A DNA stretch of 53,253 bases, taken from assembly GCF_947624825.1 (NCBI RefSeq), contig NZ_CANQLZ010000014.1, forward strand, positions 1 to 53,253, read 5' to 3'. Under the pieces are notes generated by a model, which saw only the letters and a list, made by a program, of their open reading frames with translations, was not told where the DNA came from and searched no databases. A program made the position numbers and the translations under genes. Below are positions 35,216-44,619 of this stretch, one piece after another. How positions within the stretch are numbered: position 1 is the first letter of the stretch; every line of letters begins with the position of its first letter. The stretch is from an uncultured Acinetobacter sp. Its GTDB lineage: Bacteria; Pseudomonadota; Gammaproteobacteria; Pseudomonadales; Moraxellaceae.

Positions 35216-36865
35216 ATGAATGTATTACGCCAATTCACCCGCAGTGAAAGTAGCAATGATCAGATGAATGTACTTGGCAGCAAGCTGAATGTACGTAGCG
35301 AAGAATTTAAAACCAATCAAACCGCCATGCAAACCTTGGTGACTGATTTAACAACACTTGCACAAAAAATTGCGCTTGGTGGCGGTGAAAAAGCCCGTGA
35401 AAAACACATTGCCCGCGGAAAATTATTACCACGTGAGCGTATCGACCAACTCATTGATGCCGGCAGTGCTTTTTTAGAAATTGGTCAGCTAGCAGCCTAT
35501 CAAGTTTACAGTGATGACGTACCTGCTGCTGGTGTGGTGGCAGGTGTGGGTCAGGTTAATGGTGTGACCTGCATGATTGTGGCCAATGATGCCACGGTTA
35601 AAGGTGGTACTTATTATCCATTAACGGTTAAAAAACATTTACGTGCCCAAGAAATTGCCGAGCAAAACCATCTGCCATGTATTTATTTGGTCGATTCAGG
35701 TGGCGCGTATTTGCCGATGCAAGATGAAGTCTTCCCAGACCGTGATCATTTTGGGCGTATTTTTTACAACCAAGCCCGTATGTCGAGCCAAGGCATTGCA
35801 CAAATTGCCGTGGTGATGGGCAGCTGTACCGCAGGCGGTGCCTATGTTCCTGCCATGTCGGATGAAACCATTATTGTACGTAATCAAGGTACAATTTTCC
35901 TAGGTGGTCCACCATTGGTCAAAGCTGCAACCGGTGAAGTGGTGTCGGCTGAAGATTTAGGTGGCGGTGATGTGCATACACGTTTATCTGGCGTTGCCGA
36001 TCACTTGGCTGAAAATGATGAACATGCCATTGCCATTGCCCGTAATATTGTTAAAAACCTCAATAAAAAACCAAATGTATCTTTAGATCACATTGAGCCA
36101 CCTCGCTTTGCCGCAGAAGAACTCTATGGTGTGGTGCCAAGCGATACCCGTAAGCCATTTGATGTACGTGAAGTGATTGCCCGTATTGTGGATGGTTCAC
36201 GTTTTGATGAATTTAAGGCCCGTTTTGGCACCACTTTAGTCACAGGCTTTGCTGAACTTTACGGTATGCCGGTAGGAATTATTGCCAATAACGGGATTTT
36301 ATTTTCAGAATGTGCGCAAAAAGGCGCGCACTTTATTGAACTGTGTACGCAGCGCAATATTCCCCTCCTGTTTATTCAAAACATTACTGGCTTTATGGTG
36401 GGTCGTGAATACGAAAACGAAGGCATTGCCAAGCACGGCGCCAAATTGGTCATGGCAGTGGCCACAGCCAATGTGCCTAAAATCACCTTGATTATTGGTG
36501 GTTCCTTTGGTGCAGGTAACTACGGCATGTGTGGCCGTGCCTATTCACCACGTTTTTTATGGACATGGCCAAACTCACGTATTTCGGTGATGGGTGGCGA
36601 GCAAGCCGCAAGCGTACTTTCAACCTTAAAACGTGACCAAATTGAAGCGCGTGGCGAACAATGGACAGCCCAAGAAGAAGATCAATTTAAACAACCGTTC
36701 CGTGATCAATTTGAGCAACAAGGTCATCCGTATTATGCCTCATCACGTCTTTGGGATGATGGTGTGATTGACCCTGCACAAAGCCGCCAAGTATTAGGCT
36801 TAAGTTTGGCTGCAGCGCTCAATGCACCGACTCAAGAAACCAAATTCGGCGTGTTCCGTATGTAA
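35216..36865 (+). CDS. liuB: Methylcrotonyl-CoA carboxylase beta subunit
   Basis: The carboxyltransferase half of methylcrotonyl-CoA carboxylase, which converts 3-methylcrotonyl-CoA to 3-methylglutaconyl-CoA. The 549-residue protein has [23 protein letters not shown], the first domain [41 protein letters not shown] and in the second [47 protein letters not shown]. The annotated start has AAGGA nine bases upstream; a second MNVL 16 codons later aligns better with homologues but has no ribosome site, so the longer N-terminus is kept. Operon partner of liuD. Confidence 0.95.
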   Translation: MNVLRQFTRSESSNDQMNVLGSKLNVRSEEFKTNQTAMQTLVTDLTTLAQKIALGGGEKAREKHIARGKLLPRERIDQLIDAGSAFLEIGQLAAYQVYSDDVPAAGVVAGVGQVNGVTCMIVANDATVKGGTYYPLTVKKHLRAQEIAEQNHLPCIYLVDSGGAYLPMQDEVFPDRDHFGRIFYNQARMSSQGIAQIAVVMGSCTAGGAYVPAMSDETIIVRNQGTIFLGGPPLVKAATGEVVSAEDLGGGDVHTRLSGVADHLAENDEHAIAIARNIVKNLNKKPNVSLDHIEPPRFAAEELYGVVPSDTRKPFDVREVIARIVDGSRFDEFKARFGTTLVTGFAELYGMPVGIIANNGILFSECAQKGAHFIELCTQRNIPLLFIQNITGFMVGREYENEGIAKHGAKLVMAVATANVPKITLIIGGSFGAGNYGMCGRAYSPRFLWTWPNSRISVMGGEQAASVLSTLKRDQIEARGEQWTAQEEDQFKQPFRDQFEQQGHPYYASSRLWDDGVIDPAQSRQVLGLSLAAALNAPTQETKFGVFRM

Positions 36866-36875
36866 GGGGTGTGAC

Positions 36876-37670
36876 ATGAGCTATCAATTTTTACAACTCG
36901 AACAACAAGGCGCAGTCGCAACGGTTTGGATGAACCGTGCAGAATTACACAACGCTTTTAATACCCAAGTGATTGAAGAATTACATGCCTGTTTTGCCCA
37001 TATTCATCAACGTGATGATATTCGTGTGGTGATTTTAGCTGGTCGTGGCAAAAGTTTTTCTGCCGGTGCAGATTTAAATTGGATGAAACAAGCAGGTAGC
37101 GCTTCACGTGAAGATAACCAAGCCGATGCGCTAAAACTTGCACAAATGCTGCATCAACTTGCTACCTTAAAGCAACCCACCATTGCCCGTGTGCATGGCA
37201 TTGCCTTTGGTGGTGGCATGGGCTTGGCTTCTGCCTGTGATATTTGTGTGGCAAGCACTGAGGCAAAGTTTGCCACCTCAGAAGTGCGCTTAGGTTTAGC
37301 ACCATCCACCATTAGCCCGTATGTGATTCGAGCGATTGGTGCACGTCAAGCATCGCGTTATTTTTTAACGGCTGAGCGCATTAGTGCAGAACAAGCCCTA
37401 AAAATTGGCTTAGTGCATGAAGTGGCTGAACCGGAAGCTTTAGATCAAACTATTGATATGCTTGTAGAGGCTTTATTACTCGGTGGGCCAGAAGCGCAAA
37501 CCGCGTCTAAGCAATTGATTCAAATGGTCAACCAACAAGAACTAACGCAAGATCTATTGCTGCAAACTGCGCAACATATTGCACATGTACGCCAAGGAAC
37601 AGAGGCGAAAAATGGTTTGAGCGCGTTTTTAAATAAACACAGCCCAAGTTGGATTCAAACCACTGCATAA
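36876..37670 (+). CDS. liuC: Methylglutaconyl-CoA hydratase (enoyl-CoA hydratase family)
   Basis: Hydrates 3-methylglutaconyl-CoA to HMG-CoA. The chosen ATG at 36876 (MSYQFLQLEQQG), preceded by AAGGGGTG, gives 264 residues; an upstream frame extension overlaps liuB and is rejected. Crotonase-fold signatures are ILAGRGKSFSAGADLNWM (oxyanion-hole strand) and GIAFGGGMGLASACDICVAS, with EVRLGLAPSTISPYVIRAIG containing the usual catalytic region. ADLNWM is typical of LiuC rather than fatty-acid enoyl-CoA hydratases. Starts 10 bases after liuB. Confidence 0.93.
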   Translation: MSYQFLQLEQQGAVATVWMNRAELHNAFNTQVIEELHACFAHIHQRDDIRVVILAGRGKSFSAGADLNWMKQAGSASREDNQADALKLAQMLHQLATLKQPTIARVHGIAFGGGMGLASACDICVASTEAKFATSEVRLGLAPSTISPYVIRAIGARQASRYFLTAERISAEQALKIGLVHEVAEPEALDQTIDMLVEALLLGGPEAQTASKQLIQMVNQQELTQDLLLQTAQHIAHVRQGTEAKNGLSAFLNKHSPSWIQTTA

Positions 37671-37694
37671 CAACAAAAATATAAGGATACTGCT

Positions 37695-39686
37695 ATGTTT
37701 AACAAAATTTTAATTGCCAACCGTGGTGAAATTGCTTGTCGTGTGATCCGCAGTGCGAAAAAACTCGGTATTGCTACCGTTGCGGTCTATTCAGATGCCG
37801 ATGCTCAGGCGCAACACGTCAAACAGGCCGATGAAGCAATCTATATTGGCGAATCCCCTGCTGCACAAAGTTATTTACAAGTTGAACGTATTATTCAAGC
37901 CGCACTTGATACAGGTGCTCAAGCCATTCATCCCGGCTACGGCTTTTTATCGGAAAATGACCAATTTGCCGAAGCCTGCACAAAAAATAATATCGTGTTT
38001 ATTGGCCCGCCAGTAGATGCCATTTTAGCCATGGGCTTAAAAGCGACCTCTAAAGCGTTAATGGAAAAAGCCGGCGTACCGTTAACCCCGGGTTACCACG
38101 GTAGCAATCAAGATGCCGAATTTTTAAAACAACAAGCCGATGCCATTGGCTACCCTGTTTTAATTAAAGCCAGTGCCGGTGGTGGTGGTAAAGGCATGCG
38201 TTTGGTTGAACAAAGCCAAGACTTTTTAGCATCCCTTGCTTCATGTAAAAGCGAAGCCAAAGCCAGCTTTGCCAATGATGATGTATTAATTGAGCGCTAC
38301 GTGGTGCAACCTCGCCATATCGAAGTGCAAGTCTTTGGCGATACCCACGGCAACTATGTGCATTTATTTGAACGTGATTGTTCGGTACAACGTCGTCATC
38401 AAAAAGTGTTAGAAGAAGCACCGGCGCCTTTAATGGCAGAGCCTAAACTTGAAGCTATGCGCCAAGCTGCACTTGATGCAGCCCGTGCGGTGAATTATGT
38501 GGGTGCAGGTACGGTTGAATTTATTGTTGAACAAGATGGAACGGCGTACTTCATGGAAATGAATACCCGTTTACAGGTTGAACATCCTGTGACGGAAATG
38601 ATTACAGGACAAGATTTAGTCGAATGGCAATTGCGTGTTGCGTATGGTGAGCCTTTACCAAAACAACAACATGAACTCAGTATTCATGGTCATGCCCTAG
38701 AAGCACGTGTTTATGCCGAAGAACCAGAAAAAGGCTTTTTGCCCGCCATTGGTAAGATTCACTATTTAAGCTATCCAACTCAAAATGCGCACGTACGTGT
38801 CGATAGCGGCATTGTTGAGGGCGATGAAATTACCACCTATTATGACCCAATGATTGCCAAACTGATTGTATGGGGTAAAAATCGTGCAGCAGCCCTCACG
38901 CAAATGCATCATGCCTTAAGCCAATTCCATGTCGATGGTTTAGGCAATAATATTGCCTTTTTAGATCGTTTGGTACGCTGTGAATCTTTTGCGACAGCCC
39001 ATTTAGATACCGGCTTGATCCAACGTGAAGAGGAATTTTTACTTGGCCCACAACCGCAAGTCTCTAAAGAATTGGTACTCGCCGCTGCCTTGACTGAATT
39101 ATTATCACGTTTTGCCAGTAACAAAACCGCCAACAATCCTGTGTGGCAAGCGCAATCTTTATGGCGCATGAATATTAATGCACGCTATGCAGTGAAATTT
39201 ACGATTCAAGGCATTGAAAATGTGGTGTATTTCACCTCACAAGCGCATGGCTATGTGGCAGAGTATGACGGCCAAAGTTATGCAATCCAAGGGCAAATAC
39301 TCAATCAACATCAGGTTAAAATTGAATTAAATGGTCGTAAAACTAACTATGCCTTTAGTTTAAGCGACAGTGGCTTAACCCTATACAATAACGGTCAAAG
39401 CCATCATTTTGCCCATATTCAACCAAGCTTTAACAGCGAAGATGATGCTGCCACCGCCGGTAATTTAAAAGCCCCTATGCCGGGGGTCATTACCCAAGTC
39501 TTGGTGCAACCCAATAGCCAGGTTAAAAAAGATGATGTGTTACTGACCTTAGAAGCCATGAAAATCGAATATTCAATTCGTGCACCGCAAGATGGTGTGG
39601 TGGCTGCAACCTATTTCCAACCGGGCGATCAAGTCAAAGCTGGCGATGAACTCGTTGAATTTGTAGTATTGGAGGAGGTGGCATGA
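37695..39686 (+). CDS. liuD: Methylcrotonyl-CoA carboxylase alpha (biotin) subunit
   Basis: The biotin carboxylase plus carrier chain. 663 residues: N-terminal biotin-carboxylase domain (FNKILIANRGEIACRVIRSA, ATP-grasp ASAGGGGKGMRLV, RDCSVQRRHQKVLEEAPAP, MNTRLQVEHPVTEMITGQD), an interdomain BT region, and a C-terminal carrier with the biotinyl lysine in EAMKIE about 45 residues before the end. Pairs with liuB; the fixed CO2 is transferred there. The last four bases overlap liuE (ATGA), so the two are translationally coupled. Confidence 0.95.
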   Translation: MFNKILIANRGEIACRVIRSAKKLGIATVAVYSDADAQAQHVKQADEAIYIGESPAAQSYLQVERIIQAALDTGAQAIHPGYGFLSENDQFAEACTKNNIVFIGPPVDAILAMGLKATSKALMEKAGVPLTPGYHGSNQDAEFLKQQADAIGYPVLIKASAGGGGKGMRLVEQSQDFLASLASCKSEAKASFANDDVLIERYVVQPRHIEVQVFGDTHGNYVHLFERDCSVQRRHQKVLEEAPAPLMAEPKLEAMRQAALDAARAVNYVGAGTVEFIVEQDGTAYFMEMNTRLQVEHPVTEMITGQDLVEWQLRVAYGEPLPKQQHELSIHGHALEARVYAEEPEKGFLPAIGKIHYLSYPTQNAHVRVDSGIVEGDEITTYYDPMIAKLIVWGKNRAAALTQMHHALSQFHVDGLGNNIAFLDRLVRCESFATAHLDTGLIQREEEFLLGPQPQVSKELVLAAALTELLSRFASNKTANNPVWQAQSLWRMNINARYAVKFTIQGIENVVYFTSQAHGYVAEYDGQSYAIQGQILNQHQVKIELNGRKTNYAFSLSDSGLTLYNNGQSHHFAHIQPSFNSEDDAATAGNLKAPMPGVITQVLVQPNSQVKKDDVLLTLEAMKIEYSIRAPQDGVVAATYFQPGDQVKAGDELVEFVVLEEVA

Positions 39687-40585
39687 GTGAATTTGTTAAA
39701 ATCGTTGAGGTCGGGCCACGCGATGGCCTGCAAAACGAAAAAACACCCCTGACCTTATTAGATCGTAAAAATCTAATTTTAGATTTAATGCAAACCGGTG
39801 TCAGTAGTATTGAAGTGGGTTCATGTGTATCAGCCAAATGGGTACCGCAAATGGCCATGAGCGACCAATTATTTGCCGAATTACCTCAAGATCCCAACAT
39901 TAGTTTGAGTTTGCTGACACCAAATATCAAAGGCTTTGAAGCAGCTTTAGCGGTCGGTTGTCAGGAAGTTGCGGTGTTTACCGCAGCATCCCAAAGCTTT
40001 ACGCAAAAAAATATTAACTGCTCAATTGAAGAAAGTTTTGCCAAATTTTCCGATATTTTTACCAAAGCCAAACAGCACAAGATTAAAGTGCGTGGCTATG
40101 TATCCTGTATCGTCGATTGCCCTTATGAAGGTGCGATTGAACCTAAAGTGGTGGCACAAGTCACTGAGCGCTTGCTTAAAATGGGCTGCTATGAAGTATC
40201 TTTAGGTGAAACCATTGGTACAGCCACGCCAGATCGGGTAAAAAAAGTTTGGGATGCGTGTTTAGCAAGTACAGATGCCAGTTTATTGGCCGGACATTTT
40301 CATAATACCTATGGCATGGCAATTGCTAATATTTATCAATCCCTACAACAAGGTATTCGCGTGTTTGATTCATCGATTGCAGGTTTAGGTGGCTGCCCCT
40401 ATGCCAAAGGTGCATCAGGCAATGTTTCCACCGAAGACTTATATTATTTGCTTTCCAATATGGGCTTAAACACGGGCATTAATGTAGATGCATTAATGAC
40501 GGCGAGTCAAAATATTAGCCAAGTGTTACAGCGTAATAATCCATCTCATTATGCCAATGCCTATTGGCAACAGCGCTGCGCTTAA
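39683..40585 (+). CDS. liuE: Hydroxymethylglutaryl-CoA lyase
   Basis: Cleaves HMG-CoA to acetoacetate and acetyl-CoA, the last committed step of leucine catabolism. The 300-residue TIM-barrel protein starts KIVEVGPRDGLQNEKTPL, the HMGL metal and substrate motif, and continues with SIEVGSCVSAKWVPQM, AVFTAASQSFTQKNINC, GHFHNTYGMAIANIY (metal histidines) and SSIAGLGGCPYAKGASGNVSTED, whose cysteine is the catalytic one. It overlaps liuD and is 22 bases before the CoA-transferase subunit A gene. Confidence 0.96.
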   Translation: MSEFVKIVEVGPRDGLQNEKTPLTLLDRKNLILDLMQTGVSSIEVGSCVSAKWVPQMAMSDQLFAELPQDPNISLSLLTPNIKGFEAALAVGCQEVAVFTAASQSFTQKNINCSIEESFAKFSDIFTKAKQHKIKVRGYVSCIVDCPYEGAIEPKVVAQVTERLLKMGCYEVSLGETIGTATPDRVKKVWDACLASTDASLLAGHFHNTYGMAIANIYQSLQQGIRVFDSSIAGLGGCPYAKGASGNVSTEDLYYLLSNMGLNTGINVDALMTASQNISQVLQRNNPSHYANAYWQQRCA

Positions 40586-40607
40586 ATATAACTTTAGAGA
40601 ATAAAAA

Positions 40608-41309
40608 ATGAATAAAGTCTATGCACATGCAGCAGAAGCGCTGCGTGATATCGTCAAAGATGGACAAACCTTAGCGGTGGGTGGTTTTGGCTTATGCGGT
40701 ATTCCTGAAGCCTTAATTGCAGCCTTAAAAGACACAGGCGTGAAAAATTTAACTTGTATCTCTAATAATGCCGGTGTGGATGGTTTTGGCTTAGGTTTAT
40801 TACTTGAAACCAAACAAATTAAAAAGATGATTGCCTCTTATGTCGGTGAAAACAAAGAATTTGAGCGCCAATTTTTAAGCGGTGAGTTAGAAGTTGAACT
40901 CACCCCTCAAGGCACATTGGCAGAAAAATTACGTGCCGGTGGTGCAGGTATTCCAGCCTTTTTTACCGCAACAGGGGTAGGTACTTTAATTGCTGATGGC
41001 AAAGAGTTACGTGAATTTAATGAAAAAGAATATATTTTAGAACACGCCTTAACCGCCGATATCGCGTTGGTCAAAGCCTATAAAGCGGATAAAGCCGGCA
41101 ATTTAATTTTTAGAAAAACCGCACAAAACTTTAACCCTGTGTGTGCAACAGCCGCCAAAATCTGTATTGCTGAAGTTGAAGAAATTGTTGAGATTGGTGC
41201 TTTAGATCCAGATCAAATCCATCTTCCGGGCATTTATGTGCAACGCATTATTTTAAATACAACGCCTGAAAAACGTATCGAACAACTAACCCTAAAAGTG
41301 GAGGCTTAA
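40608..41309 (+). CDS. atoD: 3-oxoacid CoA-transferase subunit A
   Basis: A 233-residue alpha subunit of a two-subunit CoA-transferase, moving CoA from an acyl-CoA such as succinyl-CoA or acetyl-CoA to acetoacetate. [21 protein letters not shown] holds the first CoA-transferase signature, followed by [42 protein letters not shown] and [19 protein letters not shown]. The phrase GVDGFGLG is more like scoA than acetate-specific AtoD; both names are defensible. It directly follows liuE, whose product acetoacetate is the natural substrate. Confidence 0.94.
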   Translation: MNKVYAHAAEALRDIVKDGQTLAVGGFGLCGIPEALIAALKDTGVKNLTCISNNAGVDGFGLGLLLETKQIKKMIASYVGENKEFERQFLSGELEVELTPQGTLAEKLRAGGAGIPAFFTATGVGTLIADGKELREFNEKEYILEHALTADIALVKAYKADKAGNLIFRKTAQNFNPVCATAAKICIAEVEEIVEIGALDPDQIHLPGIYVQRIILNTTPEKRIEQLTLKVEA

Positions 41310-41312
41310 GCC

Positions 41313-41942
41313 ATGGCATGGACGCGTAATGAAATGGCGCAACGCGCTGCTTTAGAGTTAGAAGATGGTTTTTATGTCAATTTAGGTATTGGCTTGCCCA
41401 CACTGGTTGCCAACTATATTCCAGACCACATGAATGTCTGGCTGCAATCAGAAAATGGTTTATTGGGTATTGGCGAATTTCCGAACCAACAGACCGTCGA
41501 TGCCGATTTAATTAATGCCGGTAAACAAACCGTAACAGCCCGTCAAGGTGCAGCATTTTTCTCAAGTGCCGATTCTTTTGCCATGATTCGTGGCGGGCAT
41601 GTCAATATTGCCATTTTAGGTGCAATGGAAGTGTCACAAACTGGCGACCTTGCCAACTGGATGATTCCGGGTAAAAAAGTCAAAGGCATGGGTGGTGCCA
41701 TGGACTTGGTGGCTGGGGTACAAAAAGTCGTGGTATTGATGGAACACAGCGCCAAAGATGGAACACCTAAAATCGTTGAGCAATGTGCGCTGCCGTTAAC
41801 GGGTAAAAGCGTGGTGCATCGTATTATCACCGATTTAGGCGTGATGGATGTAACACCTGAAGGTGTAAAATTGGTGGAGTTGGCCCACGATGTGACTTTA
41901 GATGAGATTCAAAGTGTCACAGGCGTCAAACTGATCGCTTAA
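41313..41942 (+). CDS. atoA: 3-oxoacid CoA-transferase subunit B
   Basis: The 209-residue beta subunit and catalytic half. Glu47 in SENGLLGIG is the residue that forms the glutamyl-CoA thioester in this family; [19 protein letters not shown] and [26 protein letters not shown] are further signatures. It starts 3 bases after subunit A and is surely cotranslated. Together they activate acetoacetate to acetoacetyl-CoA for the thiolase. A terminator follows, partly separating it from the atoE gene. Confidence 0.95.
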   Translation: MAWTRNEMAQRAALELEDGFYVNLGIGLPTLVANYIPDHMNVWLQSENGLLGIGEFPNQQTVDADLINAGKQTVTARQGAAFFSSADSFAMIRGGHVNIAILGAMEVSQTGDLANWMIPGKKVKGMGGAMDLVAGVQKVVVLMEHSAKDGTPKIVEQCALPLTGKSVVHRIITDLGVMDVTPEGVKLVELAHDVTLDEIQSVTGVKLIA

Positions 41943-41960
41943 ATAAAAAAATTACTTACT

Positions 41961-41994
41961 AACCCTTTAAAGCTTCGGTTTTAAGGGGTTTTTT
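41961..41994 (+). terminator. Terminator after the CoA-transferase genes
   Basis: AACCCTTTAAA-N8(gcttcggt)... the arms AACCC-TTTAAA and TTTAA-GGGTT have one wobble mismatch, followed by a T-run. It lies between atoA and atoE, so atoE either has its own promoter or is reached by read-through. Confidence 0.75.
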
Positions 41995-42022
41995 AATTCA
42001 AACAATAATCATGGAATAGACT

Positions 42023-43435
42023 ATGGAACAACAAAACTTTATGCAACGCTTTGCCTTAAAGGTCAGCGATTGGTCAGAAAAATGGTTTCCTGACTCGTAT
42101 ATTTTTGCCTTATTGGGTGTAGTGATTGTCGCGATTGCTGCAATTTTAATTGGCGCACCGGCACAGTCTGTAGCATTGTCTTTTGGCGATGGGTTTTGGA
42201 GTTTAATTCCCTTTACCTTACAAATGTGTATGTTGATTGTGGTCGGCTATGTGGTTTCGGTGTCTAAACCGGTACAAGCATTGATTCGCGTCTTGGCGCG
42301 TCTACCGCATTCAGGTCGTGGTGCGATTGTGTTGGTGGCAACGGTGAGTCTACTGATTTCTTTAGTCAATTGGGCCATGAGTACCGTTTTAACTGCGCTA
42401 TTGGTGATTGCACTGGCTCAGCGTAAAGAACTGAATATGGATTACCGTGCCGCAGCGGCAGCAGCGATTATTGGTATGGGTGCCACATGGGCATTGGGCA
42501 TTAGCTCATCGGCGGCACAAATTCAAGCCAATAAAGCCAGTCTGCCTGAACCCATTTATAATTTAACCGGTGTAATTCCCTTTACCGAAACCATTTTTTT
42601 ACCGCAATCGATGATCATGACGGCAATACTGATTGTTGCATCGATTGCGATTGCTTTTTGGTCTGCCCCTAAAGGCCAACATATTAAAACCATCGATCAG
42701 TTTGATATTCAACTTGACCAAGAAACACCAATTGATCCCAATACTCCTAAACGCCCCGGAGATTGGCTTGAAAACTCACCGCTTTTAAGTATTTTAATTG
42801 TACTTTTAGGTGTGGTATGGATGTTAAATGAGTTTTCTAAAAGCAATCCGATTTTGGCCATTTCCAGCCTCAATACCTATAACTTTATTTTTTTAATGCT
42901 TGGGATTGCCTTACATGGCACACCACGTAATTTTTTAAATGCCGTGACCAAAGCTGTACCTGCCATATCTGGAGTGCTGATTCAATTTCCGTTGTATGGC
43001 AGCATCGCCTTTATGATGACCAACGCCTATAACGCCCAAGATTTATCGCTGTCACATTATATTGCAGAATTTTTTGTCTCAATTGCTTCACAAGAAACCT
43101 TTGCGATCGTCATGGGCATTTACTCTGCCATTTTGGGCTTTTTTATTCCATCGGGTGGTGGTAAATGGATTATTGAAGCACCTTATGTCATGCAAGCCGC
43201 CAATGATTTAAAAGTCCATTTAGGTTGGTCGGTACAAATTTATAATGCCGCCGAAGCCTTACCCAATTTAATCAATCCATTTTTTATGTTGCCGATGCTT
43301 GGCATTTTAAAACTTAAAGCCAAAGACGTGATTGGCTTTACCGTTACCCAACTGATTTTTCATATTCCCTTGGTATTATTTTTACTGTGGTTTTTAGGGG
43401 GTACCCTCGCCTATACTCCACCAGTATTTTCTTAA
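42023..43435 (+). CDS. atoE: Short-chain fatty acid / acetoacetate transporter AtoE
   Basis: A 470-residue permease with about 11-12 transmembrane segments. AtoE-family motifs are visible: DSYIFALLGVVIVAIAAI, ALSFGDGFWSLIPFTLQMCM, WAMSTVLTALLVIALAQRKE, and FIPSGGGKWIIEAPYVMQAA near the C-terminus, which is the family's strongest signature. It imports short-chain acids or acetoacetate in the ato system of E. coli. Here it is 80 bases behind the CoA-transferase genes, providing outside acetoacetate to the same pathway. Confidence 0.93.
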   Translation: MEQQNFMQRFALKVSDWSEKWFPDSYIFALLGVVIVAIAAILIGAPAQSVALSFGDGFWSLIPFTLQMCMLIVVGYVVSVSKPVQALIRVLARLPHSGRGAIVLVATVSLLISLVNWAMSTVLTALLVIALAQRKELNMDYRAAAAAAIIGMGATWALGISSSAAQIQANKASLPEPIYNLTGVIPFTETIFLPQSMIMTAILIVASIAIAFWSAPKGQHIKTIDQFDIQLDQETPIDPNTPKRPGDWLENSPLLSILIVLLGVVWMLNEFSKSNPILAISSLNTYNFIFLMLGIALHGTPRNFLNAVTKAVPAISGVLIQFPLYGSIAFMMTNAYNAQDLSLSHYIAEFFVSIASQETFAIVMGIYSAILGFFIPSGGGKWIIEAPYVMQAANDLKVHLGWSVQIYNAAEALPNLINPFFMLPMLGILKLKAKDVIGFTVTQLIFHIPLVLFLLWFLGGTLAYTPPVFS

Positions 43436-43436
43436 A

Positions 43437-43465
43437 AAAAATGGCGCTTTAAAGCGCCATTTTTC
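43437..43465. terminator. Bidirectional terminator between atoE and the FabH2-like gene
   Basis: The palindrome A5-TGGCGCTTT with AAAGCGCCA-T5 lies between convergent stop codons. Confidence 0.9.
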
Positions 43466-43481
43466 ATCTAAGTTTTAAAAC

Positions 43482-44588
43482 TTAAACCACAACTTTTTTT
43501 ACTAAAATTGAACCGACTGAGTAACCTGCACCAAATGAACACAATACGCCATATTCGCCGTCGTTCACTTGATCAGCTGTTTTATGCAAAGCAATAATCA
43601 CCCCTGCCGATGAAGTATTGGCAAATTCATCTAAAATAATAGGCGCACGCTCAATTGGCGCTTCTTTACCTGCCACGTATTTTAAAATCAACTCATTCAT
43701 ATTCACGTTGGCTTGATGCAACCAAAAACGCTTAATGTCATCTGGTGTTAATTCATTTTTTGCCACTTGGTTTTTAATGATTTTTGCCACCAAAGGACAT
43801 ACATCTTTAAACACTTTACGTCCATCTTGACGGAACAACAAATCCTTACCCGTTGCTTCTTCAGCAGGATTTAAATAACCAAAGTTATTACGAATGTTGT
43901 TTGAAAATTGAGTAAATAAATAGGTATCTAAAATCTCAAAACCTGTTTTGCTGTCGGTATTTTCAATGATTGACGCTGTTGCCACATCACCAAAAATAAA
44001 GTGCGAATCACGTGAGGTGTAATCTAACTGACCTGACATAATCTCTACATTGACCAACAATACACGGCGCGCACCGGCTAAGATTGCATCATAAGACTGC
44101 TTTAAACCAAAAGTCGCTGCAGAACATGCCACATTCATGTCATAGCCGTAGCCTTGAATACCCAATGCAGATTGGATTTCAATGGCAATTGCCGGATAAC
44201 CACGTTGTAATTGCGAACATGCCATAATCACAACATCAATGTCTTCAGCCGTTACACCTGCATTGTCCATGGCTTGTTTAGCAGCAGCCACGCCCCACTC
44301 GGCTTGGAGTGAGATTTCATCATTGCTACGAATATTAAAACGTGGACGCATACGGTCGATATCTAAAATACCTGACTTTTCTGCTACATAACGGCTTTTA
44401 ATGCCTGACGCTTTTTCAATAAATTCCGCACTTGAGGTACGTAACTCTTCAATTTCACCCGCGGCAATTTCGGCTGCGTGCTCGGCGTTATAACGTTCTA
44501 CATAAGCATTTAAACTTTGAACTAATTCTTCGTTCGTGATGGTTTCAGCAGGTGTATATAACCCTGTGCCTGTAATACGGATGCCCAT
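43482..44588 (-). CDS. Beta-ketoacyl-ACP synthase III, FabH2 type
   Basis: A 368-residue thiolase-fold condensing enzyme. Cys155 in [11 protein letters not shown] is the acyl-acceptor; the His and Asn of the triad are in [12 protein letters not shown] and [10 protein letters not shown]. The N-terminal [19 protein letters not shown] and [14 protein letters not shown] are close to the Pseudomonas aeruginosa PA3286 protein, which takes acyl-CoA from beta-oxidation (about C8) into fatty-acid synthesis, rather than to the primary FabH. Location next to acyl-CoA catabolism genes fits that. The length, over 40 residues more than classical FabH, is typical of the subgroup. Confidence 0.87.
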   Translation of the reverse strand: MGIRITGTGLYTPAETITNEELVQSLNAYVERYNAEHAAEIAAGEIEELRTSSAEFIEKASGIKSRYVAEKSGILDIDRMRPRFNIRSNDEISLQAEWGVAAAKQAMDNAGVTAEDIDVVIMACSQLQRGYPAIAIEIQSALGIQGYGYDMNVACSAATFGLKQSYDAILAGARRVLLVNVEIMSGQLDYTSRDSHFIFGDVATASIIENTDSKTGFEILDTYLFTQFSNNIRNNFGYLNPAEEATGKDLLFRQDGRKVFKDVCPLVAKIIKNQVAKNELTPDDIKRFWLHQANVNMNELILKYVAGKEAPIERAPIILDEFANTSSAGVIIALHKTADQVNDGEYGVLCSFGAGYSVGSILVKKVVV

Positions 44589-44619
44589 GTAAAACTCCTA
44601 TGGAAAAATGGTGAGTATA

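Noticed and set aside
36822..36875. Upstream extension of liuC overlapping liuB
   Set aside because: The frame is only the continuation inside liuB; AAGGGGTG fixes the start at 36876.
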